This document shows, piece by piece, positions 1 to 9,589 of a stretch of 25,000 nucleotides of DNA. The notes under the pieces are model-generated. The model had not been told where the DNA came from. It searched no databases and saw nothing but the letters and a program-made list of their open reading frames with translations. How positions within the stretch are numbered: the first letter of the stretch is position 1; every line of letters begins with the position of its first letter. The position numbers and the translations under genes are program-made. Source of the stretch: Symbiodinium natans (taxonomy: Eukaryota; Sar; Dinophyceae; Suessiales; Symbiodiniaceae); the NCBI GenBank assembly GCA_905221605.1, contig CAJNDS010002321.1, positions 1-25,000 on the forward strand, given 5' to 3'.

Positions 1-49
1 CCCACCACCATCCCTGGCGTTAGGTGGCGTCTGAGTCAGAAGTCATCCT

Positions 50-1239
50 TTACACCAGGGAAGAGTCGTGGGCCGACCCATCGGCTGTAGCTTCCCCTAG
101 CGAAGCCTCCACATTTTGCTTTTGGACCACTTGAGTTTGAGACTCCTTGACGAAGGGCTTCCCTAAACCCTAAACCCTAAACCCTAAACCCTAATCCCTA
201 AACCCTAAACCCTAAACCCTAAACCCTAGGGGTTTATCATGAGCACAGCAAATAGTTACTTCGCCACTGTCCCCATCGTTGGCTTCAGGTGGGCCAGGCT
301 CTGAGTCAAGGTCGCCCTCTGCGCCAAGGCAAAGGCACTCCTAGGGTTTGGGGTTTATAGGGTTTAGGGTTTAGGGTTCAGGGTTTAGGGTCCTAGGCAG
401 TAACTCCCCCTAGCAGCCAGGTTAAGGTGCAGGGGTGGGCTTCCTCCTTTTCCGCCTCTTGGGTCGGCGGCCTGAAGCCGGAGGCTCTTAGATGTATAAA
501 AAATGAAAAATAAATAAATAAATATAAATATATATATGTATACACACACATGACTGTGTGTTCTAAGCAAAAGCTTCAAGCTTTTTGCAACCTGAACCCC
601 TAGCATTGGGTGCCCTGCCCCGAAGCCGCCGCATCGTCTCTGACTCTCAGGAACCTGGCAGCGTTTAGGGTTGAGGGTTTAGGGTCCAGTGGGGTTTCCG
701 GGCTTCAGGGAAGCGGGCCGGCTTTCCACGCTCAGCTTCGTGTATGGCCCCCTTGAGGCATGTTCTATTGTCTGAGCTCATGCTTGAACAGTGGCAGCGC
801 ACCTCAGCGCCAACCACTCGCGTAAAGAAGGCCTGTGGCGCGAATGCTGGCTTGACAGGCATGTTTGCCATCAGTTCTTTGTGCCACTTGACAGGTGCAG
901 TATGTTACCATGATTTCGTCAGGAAACCAAATGTTGACGGCAAGCAAGTCTGTCCCATGCTCAAGCTTTAGTAGCTGTACTTATAGTAGGCAACTAGAAT
1001 TGTAACCTTACCTGGGGAGCTTAAAAACCCTTTTCCAAGTAGACTTCGCCCACCTCGACTCAAAAACCCTGAGCCCTGAACCCTAAACCGTACGCATAAT
1101 AAGTACCCTAATGAGCCCTGAAACCTGAACCCTAAGTGGGGTACTTGTAAGTACCCTTATGAGCCCTCAAGCGGAGGTGTGCCCTGTGTGCCTGCACCGT
1201 GTCGGCCATGGAGGGGTTGAAGAGCGGCTTGGCTTGTGC
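50..1239 (-). CDS. 3' part of an unrecognised multi-exon gene with acidic C-terminal tail
   Basis: Six candidate exons on the minus strand join in one reading frame: 1192-1239, 732-832, 619-654, 441-471, 260-316 and 50-145, with a TAA stop at 50-52. Donors read GC, GC, GC, GC and GT in that order; all acceptors are AG followed by G. The reconstructed piece is about 105 residues. It starts AQAKPLFNPSMADTVQ, has a cysteine cluster (VRCHCSS...RTC) in exon 732-832, and ends in a tail rich in E, D, Q and S (EAEKEEGDLDSEP; then ESQTQVVQKQNVEASLGEAT). I recognise no domain, and such a tail suggests a disordered C-terminus. Short telomere-like tracts sit in four of the introns, always in the same orientation relative to the gene. 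A further upstream exon may lie near 1500-1590 (reading ASVDVEVVPQDGS), but I could not fix its splice sites. The phase agreement across five junctions is the main support; exon choices are mine and unverified. Confidence 0.5.
161..230 (+). repeat. Telomere-like CCCTAAA tract, about 9 units
   Basis: Near-perfect CCCTAAA units with one CCCTAAT variant. On the minus (gene) strand this reads TTTAGGG and fills most of the 114-nt intron 146-259, starting 30 nt after the 5' splice site at 260. Confidence 0.95.
342..391 (+). repeat. Telomere-like TTTAGGG tract
   Basis: Degenerate TTTAGGG units, opposite in orientation to the tract at 161-230, with exon 260-316 between them. In gene sense it is CCCTAAA and lies about 25 nt before the 3' splice site at 316/317. 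Confidence 0.9.
664..687 (+). repeat. Short TTTAGGG-like tract
   Basis: Three imperfect units. In gene sense CCCTAAA lies about 10 nt before the acceptor of exon 619-654. Confidence 0.8.
1065..1138 (+). repeat. Degenerate CCCTAAA-like stretch
   Basis: Scattered CCCTGAA and CCCTAAA units. In gene sense this is the TTTAGGG side and lies about 54 nt after the donor of exon 1192-1239. Confidence 0.6.
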
Positions 1240-1302
1240 CTGCCACGGTCCATCCAGTCGACACAGCCCAAGAAAACCAACAGAGTGGACATTGGTGTAT
1301 AA

Positions 1303-1428
1303 AGATACACACACACACACACATATATATATATATGTACCATATCTCAACATATATATATATAGTGCAAAAAATGTATGAAAGTCAAATAATACGTCGA
1401 CAAATATACATATATATATATATATGTG
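1303..1428. repeat. AC/TA microsatellite cluster
   Basis: A (CA)n run at about 1307-1322 passes into (TA)n, followed by two further TATATA runs to 1428. Similar AT-rich islands occur at about 520-550, 12578-12604, 13146-13290, 13664-13746, 14407-14452, 15226-15276, 19668-19735 and 22733-22772. Confidence 0.9.
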
Positions 1429-1526
1429 TATGGTCAAGTGGCACGCCCTCACAGGCCATCTGAGAACATAGCCCATGTGACATGGTATCATCGTTTTGCA
1501 GCGTTCCCCCAGGGCACAGCGGGATT

Positions 1527-1558
1527 GGGACAACTTCCATCTTGCGGGACAACTTCCA
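1527..1558 (+). repeat. 13-bp direct repeat, period 19
   Basis: GGGACAACTTCCA occurs at 1527 and again at 1546. Confidence 0.9.
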
Positions 1559-1864
1559 CATCTACTGATGCAATCTCCCCTCCCCAGAACCAACCTATTT
1601 TCATTTTACTCTTAAGTAGCGATGTTTCCTGCAGCCCTCGCAGATACCGATAAAAAACGAGCATGTGTTGCAAAGTCCTTTCTCGGGAAGTCTGGCTCTA
1701 GGTGAAAACCCATGCATACAGTTAAAGAAACACGTGTGTTCTGCACATTCTACCCTTCCTCACCTAAAGAACATCGAAGACACGCACTAAGATGCAATTT
1801 AGTGAACGCTGCGTGGCTGATAAGCTTAGAAACGCGCACTCTCTGCAATGAACAAATCCCAAAA

Positions 1865-2269
1865 TCCAAAGCCAGAAAGCCTGGACCCCACATTCTTTTT
1901 GGGACTGCTTTTTTTGTTCTAGGTTTTCTCGCTTTTTGAAAAACATGCGTTTTTGGGATTTTAAGTGGTCTGGGCCTGGAAGTACAAGAAAACACTTTTT
2001 TGTGGATTTTCATTGAACATCAGAACAACCATGTGTTTTTCTTGGACTTTCAAGCCCGCTACATCTTCTACTTCACTTGTACACAGACAAGTCTGAATTT
2101 GCTTATGAACAGCTTGGAACAGCACAATTTTAAAGAAGAGCACGATTTGTGCCTAGAAAGCATGATTTGGCTAGAGAGGCTTATAAAAGCACAATTTCTT
2201 CGACATTTTGCCCGCAAATCCAAACGCTCAACAGTCCAAAGCCATGAAGCCTAGACCCCACATTGTTTT
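1865..2269 (+). repeat. Dispersed 35-bp repeat, two copies
   Basis: Copies at 1865-1899 and 2235-2269 differ at about 4 positions; both contain the core GACCCCACATT. The DNA between is AT-rich and shows no convincing gene, only short repeated words of the type AGCACAATTT (about 2124-2200). Confidence 0.8.
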
Positions 2270-2340
2270 GCAAATGTTGGTTTTCCCCAGGGCTTTTTGT
2301 TTTGGTTGCTAGACTTATAACTCATGTTTGCGCGTAGCCC

Positions 2341-2400
2341 AACAATATTTCATCAGAGGACTCGTGATACAACAATATTTCATCACATGACTAGTGTTAC
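2341..2400 (+). repeat. 30-bp tandem duplication
   Basis: Two exact-length 30-bp units, each starting AACAATATTTCATCA, with 4 mismatches. They lie just before the larger degenerate array that follows. Confidence 0.9.
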
Positions 2401-2421
2401 TTCATTTAGATGTCAACTATT

Positions 2422-3655
2422 TGTTATTTAGGGTGTGGCCTTGCTTTTTTCCAATTCTACATGAGTTTAACTATGAATGAGGCTTACACAAAGATGTCCC
2501 AGAGTTAACACAAAACCGAACTAAATTTCATTACCAACGAAGCCCAGATGATGATTTCTTGGGGTCTTAGGGTGCGACCTTGCAATTCCAATTTTATCAT
2601 TAGATGTAAAAATTGTGAACGAGGCGTAGAAGAGGATGTCTTAGGGTGTGGCCTCTTAATTTACAGTAAGATCTAAATTCGTTACAAGCGAAGCCCAGGT
2701 GAGGATTTCTTGGGGTGTGGTTTATAACACAAAGTTCGAATAACATTTCATTCCGAATAGGGGCCAGAGGAGGATTTCATAGGGTGTGGCCTTAAAAACA
2801 GAATTCTAAATTGAACCAATTGCGAATGAGGCTCAGACGGGTGGCCTCTTAACACAATTGTTTTGATTGGGTTTAATTACGAACGAAGACCAGATGAGGA
2901 TTTCTTAGGGTGTGGCTGTATTGAACAGGCCCTAAAGAGGGGGATTTCATACGGTGTGGCTGCTGTGGCCTTCAAGTATGGAATTTTAAATGGCTTTATG
3001 TACGAATGAGGCTCAGAAGATGACATCTTAGGGTGTGGCTTCTTAGTGTAACAAGTCGATGCTTCCTCACGAACGAAAGCCAGATGAGAATTTTTTAGGG
3101 TGTGGCTTTACCATACACAATTCTACTGACATGTCATGAACAGGCCCCAGAAGAGGGTGCGGCTTCTAAGTTTAAGTATAGAATTCTAAGTAGATTTGAT
3201 TACGGCTGACGCTCAGAAGATGAGATCTTCGGGTGCGGCCTGTGAATATATTCTGTCAATGTTTACTCACAGTCCAAGCCCAGATGAGAATTTCTTAGGG
3301 TGTGGGCTTCTTATAAAAGCAATTCCTCGATAAATGACGAAGGAAGCCAAGATGAAGATTTCCTAGGTGTTCTCATGTGAAATTTTGCAAGGAGCATGCA
3401 AGCCTAGATTCTGTAGTGTGTGGCCTGTTTATACAAACCATCTTGGCAAATGCAAATTATTCGGCTTTGCCTAGATGGTTAAATACGAACGAGGCCCAGC
3501 AGAGGATTCATTACAGTGTGGCCTTGAATTTGGATTTTCTAATTGAACTTCACTACGAATGAGGCCAGGGGATTGCGCAGAGGAAGATCTCTAAGGGTGT
3601 GGCATTTTAATCGAACTTTCGAATTCGATTAAGAATTGAATTTGTGTGGCCGGCA
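2422..3655 (+). repeat. Degenerate ~65-bp tandem repeat with ~195-bp higher-order structure
   Basis: About 18 diverged units carry a conserved core of the type GAGGCCCAGA-GAGGATTTC followed by TTAGGGTGTGGCCTT, then a variable AT-rich spacer. GGGTGTGG-type cores begin near 2431, 2570, 2644, 2713, 2782, 2838, 2908, 2952, 3031, 3098, 3155, 3231, 3298, 3514 and 3595, with weaker ones between. Three subtypes recur in order. Type A (AAGCCCAGATGAGGATTTC) is at 2713, 2908, 3098 and 3298. Type C (AGGCCC, GGGGATTTCAT) is at 2782, 2952 and 3155. Type B (GAGGCTCAGAAGATG) is at 2644, 2838, 3031 and 3231. Same-type spacing is about 190-200 bp. No reading frame is preserved, so I call it non-coding satellite. 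Confidence 0.85.
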
Positions 3656-3816
3656 GGCTTTCCGACCAAGATCATGGGGGTGGGGGGGTGCGCTATATAC
3701 CATATATTTTTTGTATACACACAGATACATACATAGAGTCACATACACTAGAGTCTTTGGGGCTTAGCAGCGCACGCATGTGTCGAACGTATCAAGCTGA
3801 CCTGAGAAGTTCTTCC

Positions 3817-3933
3817 TGCCTGAAACCCTTAAAACCCTTAAAGCCCTTAAGCCCTTAAAGCCCTTAAGCCCTTAAAGCCCTTAAAGCCCTTAAAGCCCTT
3901 AGGCCCTTAAGCCCTTAAACCCTTCAACCGCTT
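3817..3933 (+). repeat. Variant telomere-like array, unit CCCTTAAAG
   Basis: About 13 units of CCCTTAAAG / CCCTTAAG. This is a distinct, locally homogeneous variant of the CCCTAAA word. Confidence 0.95.
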
Positions 3934-4033
3934 AGACCGCAAGCTCCGGTCAGTTGTCAGTTCACCCACCTTGGCAGCCACAGTCTCGTTCGCCGTCTTG
4001 TTTGCCAACCTGGCATGTCAGTCACCGCCATCA

Positions 4034-4113
4034 AACCCTAAAAACCCTGTAACCCTGTAACCCTGTAACCCTATAACCCTGTAACCCTAAACCCTAAACC
4101 CTAAACCCTAAAC
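4034..4113 (+). repeat. Mosaic CCCTGTAA / CCCTAAA array
   Basis: Five units of the 8-bp CCCTGTAA or CCCTATAA type pass into four CCCTAAA units. In gene sense this is the TTTAGGG side and lies about 107 nt below the donor of candidate exon 4220-4283. Confidence 0.95.
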
Positions 4114-4219
4114 CAACTGAAACAATCCTTCTTCAGATCCCAAACACTGTGGACTTCTAGAATTCTAGAGACCTGTGGGAATGCGATGAAAAGGTGCCGC
4201 CGGGGACAACAACATACAC

Positions 4220-4283
4220 CGGTCGGGCAGACTCCCGTCGCTGCGCGAACATCGTTGCGACGGTGCTTGCCATCTCGCGGCTC
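4220..4283 (-). CDS. Candidate single exon, unknown protein
   Basis: A 64-nt open segment between a CCCTAAA tract (4034-4113) and a TTTAGGG tract (4314-4333). It starts after AG at 4285-4284 with G and ends before GT at 4219-4218. It reads SREMASTVATMFAQRRES, then ARP. Codons are GC-rich at the third position, like the supported exons. Partner exons were not found; it may belong to the gene ending at 50. Support is the flanking-tract pattern plus coding look only. Confidence 0.3.
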
Positions 4284-4313
4284 CTCTTCGGCGCTGGGCG
4301 ATGCTAGAAATCG

Positions 4314-4333
4314 GGTTTAGGGTTTAGGGTTTG
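4314..4333 (+). repeat. TTTAGGG tract downstream of the RT reading frame
   Basis: About 2.5 units, 130 bp beyond the RT stop codon. Confidence 0.9.
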
Positions 4334-4461
4334 GCACGCGCTCTCTGCCAGCAGTGCTCAGCGCTCCCTTTGCTTTCCGAGGCCGCGGCACATGTGGCCG
4401 AACCCCCAGAGCATGCACACACTCAGGACTTTTCAATGAGGCCCGCTCCCGCAGGAAGCAG

Positions 4462-6604
4462 TCAGCCCCACTTCAACAAGCCCCGGGCCACCGCCGGAAT
4501 CCCACTATACTCTACAACACACATAAGACTCCACAATCTTGAATACTGTGCTGGCCATTTGTCAGATAAGAGCTGATCACATACACACACTCGAAAATGC
4601 ACCGTGTCAGAGGACCAAATGTCAAGCAGCCAACCTTCCAGGATATCCAATGGCCTACTGTCACCCAACGCGGCCTCCCTAAATTGCCACCCTTCCTGCC
4701 AGTGGAAAACCAACATTTGCAACTGCTCATCCTGCCAACGACAGAACACCACTCGGCTCCCCGAACATGCTCCCTGAACACAGCGGCGAGACCAAAACAT
4801 ATGCTCAGCATCCGTTCTGCATACATTGTGTCCCTTGACGTGTCCAGCTAGGCCCACCCAAGCAAGCCACTTGGGCACAAACGCATTCCAGCTTCCGCTC
4901 GGCATCTCCGCCGCTGCTTCCACATCCAGATACTGCGTCTGCATGAAATTTCTGGCCCTTTTGGATCGCGTCCAATCCCCTCCTGTACGGTACCGCCGCC
5001 GCCAGCCCTCCGCCGCCTCGAAATGGGAAGTTTGAAAAGTCAACACCATAGCCAGCTTAGAGACCCGACTCCGGCAAACATGACCCAGAAGAGTCCAATG
5101 ACGCACTGCCAACAGCTGATCCCAGCCACCTCCCCACACAGCCCCCGACCAAACCTTGGCCACGTGTCTAATTGCCTTGTACTGCTGCGCGTCTTGCCAA
5201 GCTGAATGTTGTCTAAGGCGCAAGAGCCATACCATGAGAGTTGTACCATGAACGCTGGCTTGATGGAGATTATCAGCTGTAGGCTCGCACATCCCCAGGG
5301 CCCAACCCACTGAGCTGACAACCAAAGCCTCAAACATGTAGACCCTCTTGCTGAGCGGAATGCGGGCATTGACAAGGAGACGCCGAGCTGACAGAAAAGC
5401 TGCTGTGGATCTTCCGAGCAACGAGCCCAAGATATGAGCATCCCATTCATCTATTTTCAGGGGCACCCCCAGAAAGATGACTGAATCCACAACTTGGATC
5501 CCTTGAAACAATCCAGGCAAGCAGTCCGGCAATGCCAAACCAAGGATCTTGCTCTTGCTCAAGTTAACCTGGAGCCCCACCGCGTTTAGGGCCAACAATA
5601 CCTCCGGAAACAATCTTAGTGCCTGTTGCATGTTTCGAAAAACGAGGATGCCATCGTCAATGAACAAGAGGGACCACAGATCAACTTCCTGCGCTTTAAA
5701 GGGCGGATCCTCACCACCGCGCTCCCAGCGTTGTCTCAATTTGCTAAAAATACCAGCCAGCAGGTGTGCAAAGAGCTTGGGAGAATGGGTACCTCCCTGA
5801 ACCGTGCCCCGCATCATGGGCAAAATCCACTCTGCCCCCAGGAAAGTGAAACGCAAGCGCTGGTTCTGCATCATGCGCTGCATGAAGCGACAAGAGCTGG
5901 CCACCTGAGGGTGGTAATGATCCTCAAACAATCGGAGCAAGGAATTGATGTCAGAATTATCAAAGGCCCCCGCAATGTCCAGACGCAAGTATATGTACTC
6001 ATCCCGATACATAGCCGATTGACTGAAGAGGGCTTGAGCGCATTTCAGCGTCTCAGCCACCTGGATTCCGGGCATGCCCCCAAGAAGTTCATGTGGCGCC
6101 GGCCACGTACTCACCGTTCTGTCCATGACGATAGAGCACACGATTTTTATCAACACCTCTGTCAACACTATGGGCCTGAGATCTCTGGGTGCGCTCACGC
6201 ATCGGGTCTTCTCAATGAGGACCACCAAACCATCAAACATGTGAGGGGGTACATGTTGCGGATCAGCGTGCATGCAGTTGATCAGGCGCGTGAGGTACTT
6301 GACTCCGCGGGGGGTAGTTACAATCTCCTTGAGCAGTTCATGCGAGACTCCACTGGGCCCAGAGGTTCTGCCGCATTTAGCCTTGCTAACGTGGTAGAGC
6401 ACCTCAGACTCAGCTATAGGCGACTCTGCGCCAACCTCCACTAGCCAGGGCCACTGATACACCTGATCATCGAAGGGCTGACTGAATTTGTCGTGGAAAA
6501 ACTCTGCGACTTTCTTCACGGCATTGGAAACACTGCCCGATTGCTGAACAAAGTGGTGGATCCCTCGATTCTTGGTTTTAGGTCTTATCAGATACTGCCG
6601 TGCC
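4462..6604 (-). CDS. LINE-type (non-LTR) reverse transcriptase, intact frame
   Basis: RNA-dependent DNA polymerase of a non-LTR retroelement. The frame is open from 6633 to the TGA at 4462-4464 with no ATG near its start; a GTG at 6519 is the first alternative start, so the true 5' end is missing or in an upstream exon. Numbering from that GTG, the palm motifs are: SGPSGVSHELLKE near residue 53, RPIVL near 115, motif A LRLDIAGAFDN with Asp181, motif B GTVQGG...SPKLF from 238, motif C LLFIDDG with the catalytic pair Asp288-Asp289, motif D SKSK near 321, and FLG at 349-351. All three catalytic Asp are present. FIDD replaces the common YADD. I see no endonuclease (APE or REL) and no RNase H, so it is either 5' truncated or spliced. 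An AG at 6606-6605 before G would allow an exon start at 6604, just inside a telomere-like tract at 6617-6647. Confidence 0.9.
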
Positions 6605-6616
6605 CTCCAATCCCCG

Positions 6617-6647
6617 GGTTTAGGGTCTAGGGTTTAGGGTTTAGGGG
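6617..6647 (+). repeat. TTTAGGG tract at the 5' edge of the RT frame
   Basis: Four imperfect units. In RT sense this is CCCTAAA directly upstream, and it supplies the in-frame stop that ends the open frame. Confidence 0.9.
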
Positions 6648-6649
6648 TG

Positions 6650-8756
6650 CGCCGGGTCTACAGTAAACCCCCAAATGTTACGAAACCTTTTTGAGGACAA
6701 ATAGTGCTGGGATTCGCTATACTTTACTCTTAGGGATTGTGGCTGTTGAGTCTCCAACTTTTTGGCTTCTACTATATATATGGCCCGAGCCCACTGCATG
6801 TATGTGTGGCCGCCAGCAGTGAAGACACCCAGCAATTCCCAGCCAAACGCTGAAGCAGGGCAACCGGCTTGCCGTGAAGGAACTTGAGTCAAGTTACCAC
6901 AGATACTTAAACATGAGCTTCCACAATCAGGAAAGAAGATTGTTTGCTGTAAACTCGTATGAATGATGGTAACCGAGCTACGTTTGCTCTCCTCAACAGC
7001 AACCCAGTCCAGTCCAAGCATAGTGCATTCTTCTTTGTGTCCTCTTGGCCCGGGACTGGATGATGTGCACGGAGTCCTACTCAAGGGCGACTTATGACCC
7101 CTTAAAAGCCATACTTCTCAATTTTTTGCTACCTGCCTCCAGCAGCCTTGAAAATTAGGGCTTAGTGGTCCAGGGAGAATGGTGAGCCTGGTAGGCTGTG
7201 TTGGCATCTCTGTTTCCCCCGGAATGCAAACTCAGTGGAGGTCTCGCATGCAGGAAAACCTGGAGTTCCGCTGATGCCACGTTGAAGTATAGCAAACGTT
7301 TGTGACAAACGTGTTGAGCCCGTAAGGCTTGCTCGCACCTCTGCAGCTCCGTTTTTCAAATGTTTCCTCAGGTCAACTTACCTTCGCAGCCTTAAGCACG
7401 CAAAAATGTTTGGCCTGAGCTTTCCCCAAGGCCCTTTTATGATCCCTGCAGATGAACCCTGAACAGCCACAACCCCATCTCTGAGTGCAGGGCCATGTTT
7501 TCGGCCGCGGGGCCCTCCGAGATGATTCGCCACTGATCCTCGGCCCAAAGACTTGTTCTCGCTTCGTTCCCTTGGGCCCGCCGGCCTCTAGGTGATCTCG
7601 GCCACACTTCCGGAGGCTTGCCATGGAGTTGCAGAGGTATCACAGTTCATGGCTCGTGGCCCTTCGAGGCTTTGCAGCACCTGACACAGGGGGGTTTGAC
7701 CTTGTAGTTGGTATGGCTGAGATTCGCCGATTGCCTCAAAGCTTTCAAAATAGCTTTCGTTCAAGGAGTCCTGGCAAGGAGCAGGCACATCGATGTGCCC
7801 AATTCTGCTCCGCGCTTCTTCCGACTTTTCGTGCTTGCATGGCGCCTTCTTGCTTTTTTTCGAGCGTTGGGAGGCGGGGCCGCGGCCGCTTGCAGGTGGT
7901 ACCCGTCTCACTTTCACGGACCCGAAAACATCCCCGAGGGAGCCTCCCAAGGCCAAGCTCTGCCCATGATTCGCAATTCCCGTTCCAAGCGACCTGGCGA
8001 CCACATGCTTCTGGGCAAAACATGACATTGTAGGAAGGACATCTGTTGCGAGCAGCTTTGTCTGTGCTGTGTGTGTGTGTGTGAAGAACCCATCTCTACC
8101 GCCCATACTCTACTGCAGAAACATTCGCCCCCCCCCTCTCACAAACTCTGAACCATCAGTCTCATGAAACTCCTGACCGGAAGACTGAGAGCCTGGCAGC
8201 AGGGCCAAACATGTCCAGCTGCTTGATGCCCTCCTGCGAACCAGGAGAGCCCTCTCAACTTGACGCACGAGCAAAGCATCTTGAGCTAACAGCAACACCA
8301 CCAACACGAAGAAGAAGAGAATGGTAGTGAAAGATAGTGGAAGTGGAAAAAAGGGCAAGTGGCTGGAACGAGGGCACGTGACATTTGGCAATGTTTTGTC
8401 ACCGTGCAACAACCGAGTTTTGTTGTGTTGTTGTTGGGTTTCGGGAAATTATGTTTTTGGGGTGCCATATGTTGTAGGCTTCCCGTCGTGTCTAGATGAG
8501 ACATTGCATGGGATTTCAGCGTTCTTGCTGCGTTCCGCAGCTTTGCCTGGGTGACAGTGGTCTTCAGTGTTCGCCTGTCTGAATTAAACATGTGCAAGCA
8601 ATATTGCGCGCGCATGCATGTCCCACATCGTAGTTTCAGCTGCATGATCGTGTGGTAGGAATCTGGCAATTGCAACACCAGCGACTTCAACTCACAACAT
8701 GGATAACAGTCAACATGCAACAGCCAGAGAGCGCAACACCCCTAAGGAACGTACAC
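6650..8756. other. No resolved gene
   Basis: Open frames occur on both strands (notably 7588-8106 minus and 7708-8025 plus), but their compositions conflict and no family is recognisable. 7620-8030 is GC-rich and could hold exons on either strand. 6650-7080 is AT-rich on its open minus frame and has non-coding codon use. Short GT and poly-C runs occur at about 8070-8085 and 8130-8137. Confidence 0.5.
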
Positions 8757-8772
8757 CTTGAGCCAAGATGCC
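8757..8772 (-). other. Possible dinoflagellate spliced-leader relic
   Basis: On the minus strand 16 nt read GGCATCTTGGCTCAAG and are followed by G. The last 16 nt of the known DinoSL (GCCATTTTGGCTCAAG) match at 14 of 16 positions, including the complete TTGGCTCAAG end. Such relics mark cDNA-derived gene copies in this group. No convincing gene follows within 100 nt, so this may be chance. Confidence 0.3.
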
Positions 8773-8816
8773 AAGACCCCCTACGTACAGCGCCCGGTCA
8801 TTACATGCCTCGATTG

Positions 8817-8861
8817 GTTTAGGGTTTAGGGTTTAGGGTTTCGGGTTTAGGGTTTAGGGTT
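8817..8861 (+). repeat. TTTAGGG tract, about 6 units
   Basis: Clean units with one TTTCGGG variant. Confidence 0.95.
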
Positions 8862-8892
8862 TGCTGTGATAGGGCGTAGATGCTGTGAAGAT

Positions 8893-9003
8893 TAGGTTTC
8901 GAAACAAGCTCGACAGCTTCGTGAGGTGCCGAAGAGCAGCTTTGGCCCGATTGTGGAGGGCCATCTAACACTTTCTCCCACCCAGGCGGCAAAGCCACCC
9001 AAA
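8893..9003 (-). CDS. Weak candidate exon
   Basis: The minus frame reads IGLGGFAAWVGESVRWPST, beginning after an AG just below a TTTAGGG word at about 9014-9020, and stops at about 8897. It is short and hydrophobic at its start. I cannot link it to other exons. Confidence 0.2.
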
Positions 9004-9072
9004 CCTATTCCTTTTAGGGTTTCGGCCTAAACTCGACAACAGTCCACTTTTCAAGACTTATTCAGTTTCATG

Positions 9073-9150
9073 ATGCTGGGCAGGGGTCAGGGGCCAGGGG
9101 GGGCAGCGGGGCCAAGGCGGGTCAGGGGGTCAGGGGCAGGGCGCGCAGGA
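9073..9150 (+). repeat. G-rich, purine-skewed stretch
   Basis: Many runs of 3-7 G (GGGGTCAGGGG-type words), which could form G-quadruplexes. It lies immediately before the hairpin cluster. Confidence 0.7.
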
Positions 9151-9191
9151 GGGCCAGTACTGGTCCCGAGGAGAACGTGTTCGGGTACCGG

Positions 9192-9295
9192 GCCCATCGT
9201 GGGCGCTACCGACCCAGGCGGGCGAGCGACCTGGGTCGGCTTTCGCCATCGATGTCGAAGGGCTTAAGCGCCGCCCCCCATCGTAGGGGGGCGGC
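9192..9295. other. Cluster of three GC-rich hairpins
   Basis: There are three perfect inverted repeats within about 100 bp: 9192-9204 (5-bp stem GCCCA/TGGGC, loop TCG), 9209-9239 (10-bp stem CCGACCCAGG, 11-nt loop), and 9270-9295 (10-bp stem GCCGCCCCCC, loop ATCGTA). No protein frame explains them. Confidence 0.85.
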
Positions 9296-9589
9296 CTAGG
9301 CCCTGAGTTTAGGGTTTAGTTTCTAAGCTGACCACAGCTTTGGGTTCTGAGAGCCCTCTTCTGTCAGTCATTAAAAAATGTTCATCATCTACATTGCACC
9401 ATCATAATGTTCCCATCCTGTTTGTATAAATATAATTTTGCTGTTGTTTAAATTCACTGCGGCCCTGCCTCCCCGAGGTAGTCCTTGTTCGCTCGGCACC
9501 AATCTTTGACCTGCTGTCGAGGTGTACAGTCGCCACTACCTGAACTCTATTTGTGCATGAATAATGAGAGTATTTGTCATCGCTTACCA

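Noticed and set aside
161-391. True chromosome end or telomere fusion
   Set aside because: Tracts are short, occur throughout the window and flank exons; coding sequence continues on both sides.
2422-3655. CRISPR-like array
   Set aside because: Repeats are strongly diverged with unequal spacing and three alternating subtypes, and the setting is eukaryotic; it is a satellite.
5626-6444. 272-aa plus-strand open frame
   Set aside because: It is the shadow of the reverse transcriptase on the other strand; the RT motifs settle the strand.
6641-7084. 147-residue minus frame as the endonuclease part of the LINE
   Set aside because: No endonuclease motifs, no ATG (it opens at TTG) and AT-rich codon use unlike the RT.
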